Assembly (NCBI GenBank): GCA_013397435.1
Contig: VZRG01000190.1
Span: forward strand, 186,001-250,000
DNA from: Erythrocercus mccallii
Taxonomy: Eukaryota; Chordata; Aves; Passeriformes; Dicruridae
Direction of reading: 5' to 3'
DNA: 64,000 nt
The translations under genes and the position numbers were made by a program. Below, piece after piece: positions 51,372-62,658 of the stretch (positions within the stretch are counted from its first letter, which is position 1; every line of letters starts with the position of its first letter). The notes beneath the pieces were generated by a model that was not told where the DNA came from, searched no databases, and worked only from the letters and a program-made list of their open reading frames with translations.

Positions 51372-51525
51372 CTGAATTCTACTTGATGGTAGGTACTTGA
51401 GGGCAGGCTTTGCTCTTTGGAGGAAGCTGGACACAACATGAACTGGCTTAAGTTCTGTTTTGAAGCTAATTCCACACACAGAAACAGCACAATCTGTTGT
51501 TTAGGGCTGAGTTGGCACAGAAATC
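51372..51525 (-). other. Exon-like block on the minus strand, weak candidate
   Basis: On the minus strand the acceptor gctctcccacttctttgctcag precedes 154 bases open in one frame, ending at TTCAG|gtaaat. The frame reads FLCQLSPKQQIVLFLCVELA and then a Ser/Gln-rich stretch, part of a 107-codon open frame that starts upstream at 51691. I recognise no family. The donor is only moderate and the frame could be chance. Confidence 0.17.
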
Positions 51526-54500
51526 CTGAGCAAAGAAGTGGGAGAGCTCCTCTGCCCCACGTAAATGAAACCTTAGCACTTTCTTTTAGTCTGGGTAGAA
51601 CATGTTGCTGCAGAGGGACTGCACACCCAGGTCTAGAACATGGTCCTTTTCTAGAACATAAACCAGCCATTTCCAGATGGTGGAAGAACAAAGAAGAAAG
51701 ACCACAATTGGATCTTACTGTTTGTGGTTTTATTTTCTCCCCTTCCTTTGCTTTCTAATGAGAGTCAGCAATTTGGAGAGTTTGTGGATACAGTGTTCAC
51801 TGGATGAGCTTTCATTTCATGGTTACCCATTTGTGCTCATTGCCAACTTTACAGCTAATTGAAACAAAACTGAGCTTGTAGATTAAATGGCAACCCCTGG
51901 GATTTGTTTCTGCAATTACCAGCACTCCTCCTAGACAGATTCTAATTCAATACCAAGTTCCTAGACCCACATGCCGAAAATGCTGGGAAAAATCCCACTG
52001 CCTAGATGACATCAGAGTTAACTCTGTCCAGTCCAATTCAGCTCCTGCAGTCCATGACAACTGTAGGTGAAATCATGGCCTGCTCAAATCTGGGAAATCT
52101 GCCACCAGCTTTGTATACTTAGATGAAGGCTAGGATTTCACCTTGGAAGGAATACTTTTTTCTTGACAGCACCACATTTCCAGCTTCACAGCTTGCCTTG
52201 CAATGGCTGAAGTTTTACAGAGGGTATTTTTCCTCAGTGTGGTCAAAGCTACTAATGCATTTCATAAAACACATGCTCAGCTTTGGAGTGTAACCTTTGG
52301 CAAGCCCCTTGCAGATAACCTGTACCCAGACTGAATCCCCTGCATGGGAAAAAGAGGGGTACAAAATGCAGCATTTGCAAAAAAAACTTTTTGAAAGCAG
52401 TTTCCAGGGGTTAAAAACTAACCAGTCACCTCTGAACTATTTTCACCAACAGATATTCCATCTGAAAAGCCTTTGCAGACCAGGGGATGAACACATGGTT
52501 AAGCAGATTCACAATGCGATACCAAGCAAGCAAAAATTTGGCTTTTGCTGTATCTTCTCATTGGCAGAGAGAGCTGGAGAGAATGCACACTGACTAGCAA
52601 GGATTTCTACTACCATATCTGTTTCCATGGAGTAAAGCATAATTTATCTGCCAACTCACTGACAAACTTTCTCCACTTCTAATTCAATTGAACCTGCTTT
52701 CATTCCAGACAATGCAGCTGGAGACTTAACATGATAGAGCAGAAACCAGCCGTATCAGGTTCTGGATCACCTTTTCTTGCCCTCTTTCAGTTCACCAGTA
52801 AAAATTCAAGCATGGACCAAATGCTAAACTTCTCTAAGTGATGCTACAAGCCAAACAACACTTGACTTGGCCCTGGAAAACTAGCAGTTTTCATCCTGAA
52901 CAGACAAGGATATAGTAAAACTGGAATAGGAGATATGGGAGAAAATGGCTGGAGAACTTTAGTGTGAGAATGCACTAAGATGCTTGAGGGTAGAAAAGAA
53001 AACAGATATGCTCAAGCCCTATAAAACTTGATGGAGAATTGTGTGAGCAGTGATGGGTGGACAGCACATTGCAGATTCCAAGAGGTGTTTGATGCCAGCT
53101 AGAATAAGCTGGAGGTGTACAGAGCATGGATATGGATGGATGGATATCATGTCTTGTCTTTATCCTTTTCCCTGGACATCTGCCACAAACTACCAGTGCA
53201 GACAGCACCCTCAAAAAACTGGGTATAAGAAGATAAAAAACTGTCACCCTGGATCTATCTGTGCTCAGAACCAGACACTTACTCATGCTACAGGAGGGAT
53301 CATACGAAAGAAATACAGCTCTTCTTCTCTGAGCAACTGCCCCCTACACTCAGGGTCTCACAACCTCCAGTGTAAGGACGCTGTGAGATAGATACTTACA
53401 GGTGTTTTCCTTGACAGATTTTAGAAGAGATTGAACAGCTCTAATGGGAAGGAAATGCCCCTATGATTTCACTTGTTACATGAGTTCAGCTGCCTGAGCA
53501 TTTCTGCCTTCCTGTCTATCTCCTTTCTTAAGATTATCTGACACAATGAAGTGCAATGACGATGGAGAGCTCAGTGATCCCACATTTCTCCACAACTTGT
53601 GGAAACAGTCAGATAGAAGGGAATGAAATCTTATTAGCTCTCTCAGGGAGAGAAACCATGCTCAGCCTAAGCCCTATTAGACATCAGAGAACTCACACAG
53701 GGCAGTGTGTATTGGAAAGGTGGCAGTATCTGTTCTGACCTCACAGGGTAATTAGTTTTGTTGTCAAGTTGGCTGCTTAGATCTGATACCTTTGCCTGAT
53801 TCAATCCACAGTGGGCTTTCCACATCTTTACTCCAAAGCCCTGTTTATGAAGAAAAAACAATCTTAGCGACTGCCATGCAAATGTCACATTTTATGAGCA
53901 AGACAATTTCTCTAAGAAGGGCTATTTTTTCTTTTTTTTGGCAAGCTTTCAGTTCATGGCCTGGGTCTCCATGCCCCCAGTTCCCCCTCCACACAGTATA
54001 GAAACGGACACTGCAAATTTTCTGTCTGAGGCCAGCCTTGGCACAGGAGCCAACAAGAAGAGAAACAGCCTGTGCTCTAATAAGTAAAATATTTATGTCT
54101 TGCTTTGGCTAACATACCCTCTTTCTATAAAATATTTTTCCCAGGAGGAGTTCTATGAAAGGGAGGGGGTTCCTTTATTATGTCCTCAAATAATTCTTTT
54201 CTGCTCCCCTCCAAAAGCCTCAAAATCAAAGGACACTGTGCTCTGAAGCTTTTTGTTGCCATTCTTGACTTTGTTATCATTAGTTAATACAACCATTATA
54301 TTGATTTCCATTACGAGCTCTCAGGAGGCCCTGGCTAATCAGCACCCCATTCCAGGAAAAGCTCTGACAAATCTCTCACAGCATATGCATACACAAAGCT
54401 TGTAGTCTACAAAGACCAGCTAAACAGACTGTGAACACATTCTCATGCCAGGGAAATGCAGCATGGAAAATGCCAGCAGTTCAGCAACAGCCCTTGCAGA

Positions 54501-56100
54501 GCCCAGGACAGAGAGGGAACAAAGCTCTTTACTGGCACTGGTCATTTCTTGCTGTGTGTCTGGTGACCATTCTGACATGACGAGATCCTCAAGAGAGTCT
54601 CCACTCACAGGAGAGCCACCAGTGGTGTTCCACACTTCAGCTCACAGCTCACCTCACACCCAAACACCTCTCTACCTTTACAGCTCCCACAGCAATTTGT
54701 GTGATTCAGGGCAAGTCCAAGCTCAAGTGGAGGGTCACTGGCTTGACCTATTTCTGGTCACATCATCTCCAGCACTCTGCAGTGCAAGTGACAAAATCAC
54801 TCGTGGCAACTCTGCTCTCTGTCACTAGTGCTGTACTACAGATGCTTTTGGCCTATCCCAGTTACTTGTATCATCTCTCTTATTCAAGGCAGGAGACAGA
54901 ACCGTACCCACCCAGCTGAGAAGGATGACTCTCAGTTTTGATGGATTTTACCTCAGAAAGCTACATGCAGACAGTAAAATTTCAATTCTTAGAAAGATGT
55001 GCCTATCCACATAGAAACAAAGCTGGGTTGTCACTAACCACAAGACACATCCTGGTCCATCTGAAGCTCCTTCCCTCAGTTTTGCTGGCAGGAGTTTAAT
55101 GTGAAGGGAGGGAGCAGACACCTCTGCTGTTGTAGAGATCACTCCCCCTCAGACTGCTTTATGCTCACTGGCCACCTGCATTTCAGACCAGCCTCACATG
55201 CACTTACAAGTCATTCTTTGCCATGTATCTCTGGGACACAAAGCTTTGTTCATATGCTTAAAATACCTTACAATACCTGTCAATGCAGGAAGCTGTGTCC
55301 TTGCAGTGAAAGTTCATTTCCTTTACTTGTCTTACCTTCTTTACAAAGATCCTCTCCCTTACTCTTGAGTTGCCAATCCAGGAGGCACAGCTGGGATTTG
55401 AGCTGGCCCTTCTTAGATCCTCAAAAGTATGTATGTGACAGAGCTACTAGGAATGTCTCAAGTTTAAAAAAGGTTTCAGTAGTAACTATATTATATTCCA
55501 GGGAATCCAACTCAGTCATAAATCCCTAGTAACCTGCCTAGTAATCATGTTTTTGTGATGGAAACCTACCTATCAGCTCTCAGATGGCAGAACCCTGCAG
55601 ATGTCACCTCAGTTCTCTTTGAACTAATGACCTCAAAGCAAAGCGCTCTGCTTAAGGATTCACTTATGACTCTGCAGACTCACTTGGCCTCTCCTCCTCA
55701 GTTACCACCCTCCCAGAAACTGTGGTTTTGTGGGGAGGAGAAGAAACAAAAAAACTCCCAACTCCAGACTGTTACCTCTAAAGGAAACACAAGAGGAAAA
55801 GTCCCATGGATACCAATAGCAAAAACACACACAACCTGGAAGGGAGAAAAGAAAACCCTATTTGGGATTTTAAAAGAAAAGTTGAGCATGCACACACAAT
55901 AACCTTTGGCAAAGGAGGCCAAGCTGGAAAATGTTGCAGCTCCAACATGCTGCGCTCAGAGAAGGTGTTAATGGTCCAGCCAATCTATATTATTACACAC
56001 AAACAAGAGAGGCCCTGCATAACTGTAGGGGTCCTTTAAGATCCCTGCCCAGATGGAAAGAGCAGAGTGAGTTATGTAGGATTAACACAGGAGGAGAGGA

Positions 56101-56135
56101 AGGAAAGAGGTGAAGGAAAGAGGTGAAGGAAAGGT
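56101..56135. repeat. 13-bp purine tandem repeat
   Basis: The unit aggaaagaggtga occurs twice perfectly, with a partial third copy, in a purine-only plus-strand context. It is a small slippage array. Confidence 0.85.
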
Positions 56136-57828
56136 AATGTCCCAAGCTATCAAGGCAGGTCTGCTGTCTCACACATTGAAATGGGGATGCCCCCACCTTC
56201 CACACCTCGGCCTCTGCTCCATGCACTCAGGGTAGGATGCTAGGGATTCCCTCCTCTCAGGACTCTGGGCCAGAGCTGTGATTTAATGACCAGCTGCATT
56301 TAGGGTCACCAGTCCCAAACTCCTTTCAACTCTCAGCAGGAGTCATAGGTTTCAGACACTTTTGTCTGCCTGTGATGTGTTTGCAGCTCATGTCTGTAGC
56401 TGAGGTCTCTTCTTAACAGCATCACAGATACTGATGGCTCTTTGTGCTTGAGGAAAGGAACACTGGAAAGGCCCTGCCACTGGCCTATGTGTGTTTGCTT
56501 AATGAGAGCTGATGAAATCTTCACCCAAGTGTCAACCTTCCTGGCCCTACAACCACACACTAAAATCTTCACGTGGCTAAGAGCTCACAGGCACAAAGCT
56601 CTGGGTGAAAGCGAGGAGTGTGTGTGCTTGTGGTCTGGGAATCTACATGCAGCATGGAAGGTGTGGTGTCTTCCCAAACCCTGCCACGAACACAATGGGA
56701 TACCCAAGGGCTGCTTTGTTTGACCAGGGATATTGCAACAAAATTTCATATTGAGAAAAAAGATTTTGTCATATGCAGGTACAAGCTAAAGCTTTGTAAG
56801 AATAAATATTGAGGGGAGAGCCATTATTAGACTGCACAGGACCACAGGGGGAAGCTGATTCTTCAATGTGCAAATATTTTAATAAATACGGACATGTTCT
56901 AAATCAGCCATAAATTAGATGGGCTTAGGTGGAGACACTCAATGAAGATCTGCAAGCTAAACTCTAGAAGAGCCAATTGTGACAGCACTGAACACTCATG
57001 AATCTCTTCTGCAACAATAACCAGCTGCTATGAGAGGTGAGTAATGTCCAGAAGAAAATGCTGCTGAAAATTCAAACAATAAACTGAATTTCTGGATACG
57101 CCAGTACTGGCTTTCACATTTGTAGACATGATTCACCATCATCATCTTTATAAGAATTCTTCTCAGAAAGTCCAGAGTTATAATCAGCTGCACACTACTA
57201 GGCAAAGTGCTGGACTATTGAACTCATGTACAATTTTCCTGTGGATTAGATCAAATTCCTGATGTAGGAAAATCTATTAGAGCCTCCATTCTGTTTTTAC
57301 TTCTGAGAGCTTGACACATGTTACTGACTTCAACCAAGTGATTTCCAACATATACCTGTGAGAATGCAGGATCAAACCACAATGTGTTATGTTTCAAAAT
57401 ACTTTTTCACAATAAGTTGGTTTAGTGAACTCACTTTTCACCCCTAGAGAGCTGACTGTAATTAGGTCACACAGAGAAAGGATATGGAGTTTCATACTAA
57501 TCTCCAGGAGACAACATGCCATATCCAAAAATCCTCTCTCAAATCAGTAGTACTTCCAGTTGTGGAGCAATACCATCTGTTGAGATAATTTGAAGGAAGC
57601 AGAGAGGTCAGAATTTCCACTGTCACGTGAAGATTTGGAGTGTACATATCAGGGATATTGTGAGGATGTGTTTGCTTCCAGCTTATGAAATTCTTCAGTC
57701 AATGCTTTAGCTAAAGCTTCACTGTCTTGTGATTATCTGTGATTTTTTTAATATTGTAATGGGGTTTTTTTCCTTTGTTTCCTTTTTCCTCTACTTGCAC
57801 TTAGAAAATATAAAGGTCTTTGAAATCA

Positions 57829-58040
57829 TTAGGAAAAAAATTCTTCCCTGTGAAGGTGGTGAGACACTGACACAGTTTGTGCAGAGAAGTTGTGCATGAC
57901 CCATCCCTGGAAGGGCTCAAGACCAAGGATGGGACTTTGAAAACCTGGTCTATTGGAAGGTGTCCCTGCCCATGGCAGAAGGGCTGGAACAAGATGATCT
58001 TTAAAGTTCCTTCCAACGCAAATGATTCTACAATTCTCTG
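57829..58040 (+). mobile_element. CR1 LINE 3' fragment
   Basis: About 210 bp match the familiar 3' end of avian CR1 non-LTR retrotransposons in order: ttcttccctgtgaaggtggtg, catccctggaagggctcaag, acctggtctattggaaggtgt, ccctgcccatggcag, agatgatctttaaagttcct, tccaacgcaaatgattct, and a final acaattct. The copy is 5'-truncated, as most CR1 copies are, lacks a poly(A) tail and ends in the family's short ATTCT-type repeat. It has no intact ORF2 and cannot move by itself. Moderate divergence suggests an old but not ancient insertion. It is the strongest evidence that the window is avian. Confidence 0.95.
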
Positions 58041-58359
58041 GTTTTCTAGTAAGGGTAACCTCAAAATCTATCACGACAGCAAAACAACATTTGCTATCTT
58101 ACTGTGGATAATAAACCTGCTGTGAGTTTTCCTGTAGCAACAGAAAGAAGCATGACAGGTTGAATTCAGCATTAGCTAGATGAGGTCTGAACTCTATTGC
58201 TACAAGGAAATGAGAACCGAAAAAGAGACTCTACTCTCATAAAATCACATTGTACTAATCCCAGTCCAACATTCAAGATAACAGATCTGTGAGGGGAAAT
58301 GTTTGCCCCTGTCCTCTCTGCATCACTCTAAGATTTAACTGGTGTGCTTAATCCTTCAT

Positions 58360-59010
58360 TTTCAATGGAAACATTTCAAATTCTAGGGGCAAATTCATGG
58401 TGTTTATCAGTCCTAATTAAATTACATGCTTTATTTTTTTAATTAAATAGCCTAAAAGGAAGTAAACTGCAAGAAATACTCTAACAAATTATTTAGAAGT
58501 ATTTCATATGTATCTAAGAAGAGAGCCAAATATAAATTGACAGCTTAGTGCAAGAGAACTTCAATCTGGGTTTTATTGCAATAACAAAAGTGCGTATTTA
58601 AAAGCCTTCACACAGAGCATCTATTCAGAAACAAGCCCGAAGACAGTCAGGGAATTAAAAAGAGGATAGTGTTTTGAATTAATCTAGAACATTTTTGTGG
58701 ATTAGTTTACAAGCACAGAATGCCTCAGGGGCCTAGGGAGAGCACTGAGCACTGAACTCAGAGGGATCTGTCTTTTTCCTGTTGCTGGTGATTAGTTCAT
58801 ATCTCTTTGACACCATGTTTACAAGCCCCTAATTGCCTCATTAATACCTCATTATTACTTAGAAAGTGAAGAAGCTTTTAGCTTTGAAGCTGCTTTGCTG
58901 CACTTGAAGGCAAATATACGGTGAATTTTGAATATGTTGGTACTAATTAAAGTTGAAGTCTCTTTCCTGTTGCTTCTGGGTGGGTGTTAATGGCTTCAAA
59001 GAAAAAATTA
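58360..59010. promoter_or_regulatory. Candidate conserved non-coding element
   Basis: This long, repeat-free, AT-rich block is dense in homeodomain core words: CTAATTAAATTAC, TTTAATTAAATAG, CCTAATTGCCTCATTAATACC, CATTATTACTTAG and ACTAATTAAAG. It also has TTTATTGCAATAAC (C/EBP-like) and ACCATGTTTAC (FOX-like). No sustained coding frame crosses it. Of all non-coding stretches here, its texture is most like a deeply conserved developmental enhancer. Conservation itself could not be tested. Confidence 0.35.
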
Positions 59011-60440
59011 GGCTTCAATTTATATTACTCGCCCCTTAACTTACACACACAGGAATAAGTGGAAGTAAAAAGCCCACTTCTGCAAACTGGATTTAGGAAG
59101 GGACACAGACCCACAGGTCTACTTTCTTTCAAGTTTTTTCAGTGTGAACCACACTATGTGAAGGCTCGTTCACTCTTAGACTGTCTGGAATAGACTGATG
59201 CTGGCCAGTTCAGTCCACACAGATCCAGAATGTACCTTCACACTGCCCCGCTGGACATGGTCCCATAGTCTCCTTTTGTACCAAAACCTGAAAGCAAAAC
59301 TGAGTCATCACCATGTAAAATTGCCTTGAGTCTATGTGTCTTCCTCCTCTGCGGGAACATTGTTTCCAAGTCACCCTGGAAAAGTTTGGCTCAAAGCAAA
59401 ACTAAAATCAGGCACAAAATATCGTGATTTTTCACTTCCAACCACATGCACATATTTTATAAATAGATACGTATACATTAATAAAAAAATACATGTGCAT
59501 GTATACCTAACAACACGTCATCTCACTGCATCCAGTAAGCACATTCTTCCTGAAATGTGTCTGAGGCTGAGACCTTTGGAAAGGGATCCAGTTTTCAAAA
59601 GACTGTACGCAACTGTTTCAATACACCAATTGCAAATAAGCCAGTGACCGCAATTATGGTTACTGGATTATCATATAAATGAATAAATGAGATGTTTAGA
59701 ACCTCATTTGGGCTGTAGAGATGCACTGTCTGATAATGTTTCAAGGAATTTTCCTCCAGACAGAAGACAGACAAAGCAGACATTAACCACAACAAAATCA
59801 ATTCCATGGGATTTTTTTTTAAGAAAAATGTGCTTTCTTTAAATTAGCTTGCTTTCAGGGGATGTAGGGAATGGAGAAGGGGGTAAAGGAGAAGGAAAAT
59901 ATGCCCATTTTTGGTAAAAACATTCAGTTTCTTAATAAGAATTTTGGATGAGAAAAACAGTGAAAAAGTGTCTTTGCTGTAAGCAAATGGAAAACCCTAC
60001 ACAGACTGGAAGATTTGGATACAAAAATAAAATGTTTTCCATACAAATTAAATTCCCAAAGAGGCATTTTTCACCAGCATTTTTTTTCAGTGGTAGGGGC
60101 TGGGGGTGGGCACAGAAATAAAAGAAGTCTAGAAGGCTGAACATTCCTTGATGAAGGAGTCAGGATTTGGCCGAGAGTCCCCCAGACTCAGGGTTTAGCT
60201 CAGGCTGCTCAGAGTCACTGGTGATTAACAGGCCTTGCTGTCACAGGCCCTGGACAGCAGGTCTTGGCTTACTATGAGCACTCCTAAGACAGAGCTCAGA
60301 ACAACTCAGCCTTTCACGTTCCTCTCATAACTTGCATCTCCTCTAAGAGGAGGTAAATTGATAAAATTCTGACTTCATTTTATTTCTGCATTAAAATCGT
60401 TGATAACATTCAATTACAAGTAGCTCGACATCACTCCTTT
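59011..60440. other. Unique sequence with no recognisable gene
   Basis: Short frames only (at most 103 codons at 59336-59647). A near-palindromic AT-rich string of ATACATGTGCATGTAT type lies near 59.49 kb. No repeat family, exon-like block or CpG enrichment was identified. Confidence 0.65.
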
Positions 60441-60900
60441 ACATACATGACAGTAAAGAACAAACATATGAAACAAAATTTTCCTAAAACTGTTGGACAG
60501 AAATCCAGTCTAAAATACGGGTAAGGAAGGAACCCACTCCTCCTGTGTTATATTTACAGTATCTTTGATTTATATCAAACATTTTAAAAAAGTATTAAAA
60601 CAAATAATTAAGGCAAGCCAAGTCCTTTCCTTGCCAGCACGCAAAGCTCGTCCGACTGGACATATTGAGGCTATCAATCGGTGGTGTGTATTTATAACCC
60701 AGTGCTCAGACAACTTGGAACGACAAATGCAAACAGCCACAAAGAAGTTACTTTGTTCGCTTGGCACAAACAAATCCCCGAGATGAAAAGCAGCCTGGCG
60801 TTTATTTTGGGCCAAGCTTCCTCATCTGACGATCCACAACGTGGCATGGAAAGGGCAGTGTTACCAAAGGACACGAAGCACATGAAGATGCATCATTAGA
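60440..60900. promoter_or_regulatory. Candidate regulatory element with local CpG enrichment
   Basis: I count 11 CpG between about 60640 and 60875, against a CpG-poor background. The same stretch carries TTTGATTTATATCAAAC, the POU-like AAATGCAAA, SOX-like words (ACAAAG, CTTTGTTC) and the NFI-like TTGGGCCAAG. All three plus frames and one minus frame remain open for 60-80 codons, but none gives a recognisable peptide. Retained CpG plus a dense mix of transcription-factor words suggests selective constraint, possibly an enhancer that is unmethylated in the germ line. A decayed exon or retrocopy is the alternative. Confidence 0.35.
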
Positions 60901-61244
60901 GCAAACACAGACCAGGGTGCCAGATTTTGTTATTCTTGCTTCTTCCTTCCCAGAATGGATGTCACTTTCCCTTCGTTCTTCTCCTCAAAGCACACTGGTT
61001 TAGAGCTTGGTTGTTTGTTGTTTTTTTTTTACAGGCTTCTCGGCACAGCTTGAAAAGCTCTTAGAGCTATAATTTAAAACTGAATTGTGTTGATTGAAAA
61101 CACGGCAAGCATCTGACTGCAGACATGTCTGAAGACTTCCACATGCGTAGTCAAACGAGGACTGGTGAGGACATGGTGGGATTTGCCAGCAATATTAAAG
61201 CAAGCTCTGCAGGCACATGATCCCTGACTGTGCCCTAGCAGGCA

Positions 61245-61268
61245 GATTCCCTTAAGGATTCCCTTAAC
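61245..61268. repeat. 12-bp tandem duplication
   Basis: The unit gattcccttaag is followed directly by gattcccttaac, which differs only at the last base. It is a small slippage duplication. Confidence 0.85.
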
Positions 61269-62597
61269 TACTGAGCCACAAAGACCTGAGCTGTCCAAAG
61301 CCAGCAAGACACTGTGATGGTCAGTCATTCTTGAGAGGCTTAGAACAGAGAGCTCAAATCCAAGACTAAAGGAAGAAACCTCAGTGGAGTCCAGGCTGGT
61401 TTCATACTGATACATTTATCCTCCAACATGATCAAATCACAAGAGAAGCAATGGAGGAGAATGGAAAGAGCAAAAGAACTCCAACAGAGCATTTAGCCAG
61501 TGAACACAGGGCTTCCTGGGAGGAGAGCACAGTGCCTTTTGTGGGAAGCTGGCTAAGAGAACAGCAGCAAGGAGACAGCTACTAACAGATAATGAACAGA
61601 GGCTGCAGGAGACCAGGGGATGTTCACTTTTAGGAGCAATGGTGCTGTTCCTGTCCAAAGGGAGTATCTTGCCATCTTCCATGGCTCCTTCAGGGGAAGA
61701 TCTGGTCAGGCTTCTAGTCCTTGTCTCCACGGGCAGACATGATCACTGAGCCTTGACTCACATTGTCCCACACATGGATAATGGACGCTCGGCTGTTTGA
61801 TCCTACAATGCCTTCATTCTTCTCATACCTGCATCCTCTTAAGATATGTCACAGAGCAAAAAGCATGAGAAAGTCTTAATAAAAGTTTAAACTTCTGACA
61901 ACACTCAGGCTTTAAAAGGAGGGTCATAGGTGATTTGGGAGACTTTTCTCTCATTTCACTTAAGAAAAGGATTTCTCACAGCTCTTTGAGCACCAGAAAA
62001 GATATGCATATATTTTTCAGTATATGGATTCAAATCCTTGGTTTCTTTGGCAAAAGGCCATATAAATTCTCATGGATTTGTTATTGCCTGCTATAAATTC
62101 ACTACTCAGAAAGAATAATATTTCATTTGCTTTATCATTGGTGCCTCTAAAGAAGGTGAAAATAGATTTAAGTCTTTCATTGAGCATCTTGATGAAGGCA
62201 GAGAAAGAACATAAAGAGAAGACAAAAGGACACTTAAAGAATTGATATAAGGCTCCATCAGCTATAATTCAGTTGATAACTTTAAATTCTGTCCAGAACT
62301 TGGCAACACCATTCCTAAAAAAAAAAGAAAGCAAGCTCTCAGGGGACTAGAGCAATACTTTCCATCTGAATAAGCAGAGTTTGATCTTACTCATGTTGGC
62401 TTTTAGGCACTTCCTATTTTACACAGAGGAATAGGGACCATAGAGGCAGTTCACCAGCACAGGTAGGAACAGGACCTCAAACTCTTCAGTTTGCAGATTC
62501 GTGGGTATATGCACAGCTTCACAAAGTTAAATCCATCAAGCCAAAGCCATTTCCTTGGCAGCTCTACTGATTCCATGACTCTTTACTATCTTCACAG

Positions 62598-62658
62598 TGA
62601 CCTCATTCAGAGAGGACGCTGCAGGGACCTTACCTCCCTGTATCTGCCCCCAAATAAG
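62598..62658 (+). other. Exon-like block, candidate coding exon
   Basis: A strong acceptor (ctctttactatcttcacag) precedes 61 bases open in one frame, reading DLIQRGRCRDLTSLYLPPNK, up to the donor AAG|gtaggc. Phase is one base in and none out, the same as at 46350-46440, so the two could in principle join in frame. The surrounding open frame runs 62491-62745. No family is recognised and the block is short, so chance is a serious alternative. Confidence 0.22.

Larger units (their letters stand above)
49166..57828. other. Unique sequence with no recognisable gene
   Basis: Open frames reach 142 codons (55101-55529) but show no family signature and overlap others. A ten-residue string like a zinc-finger linker (53676-53705) lacks the paired Cys of a finger. 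The minus-strand block 51372-51525 and the small duplication at 56101 are listed separately. A strong donor-like GAGAG|gtgagtaat near 57037 has no convincing exon upstream. Confidence 0.6.

Noticed and set aside
53676..53705. Zinc-finger-linker-like string IRHQRTHTGQ
   Set aside because: The upstream paired cysteines and finger spacing are absent and nothing similar repeats nearby; ten residues can arise by chance.
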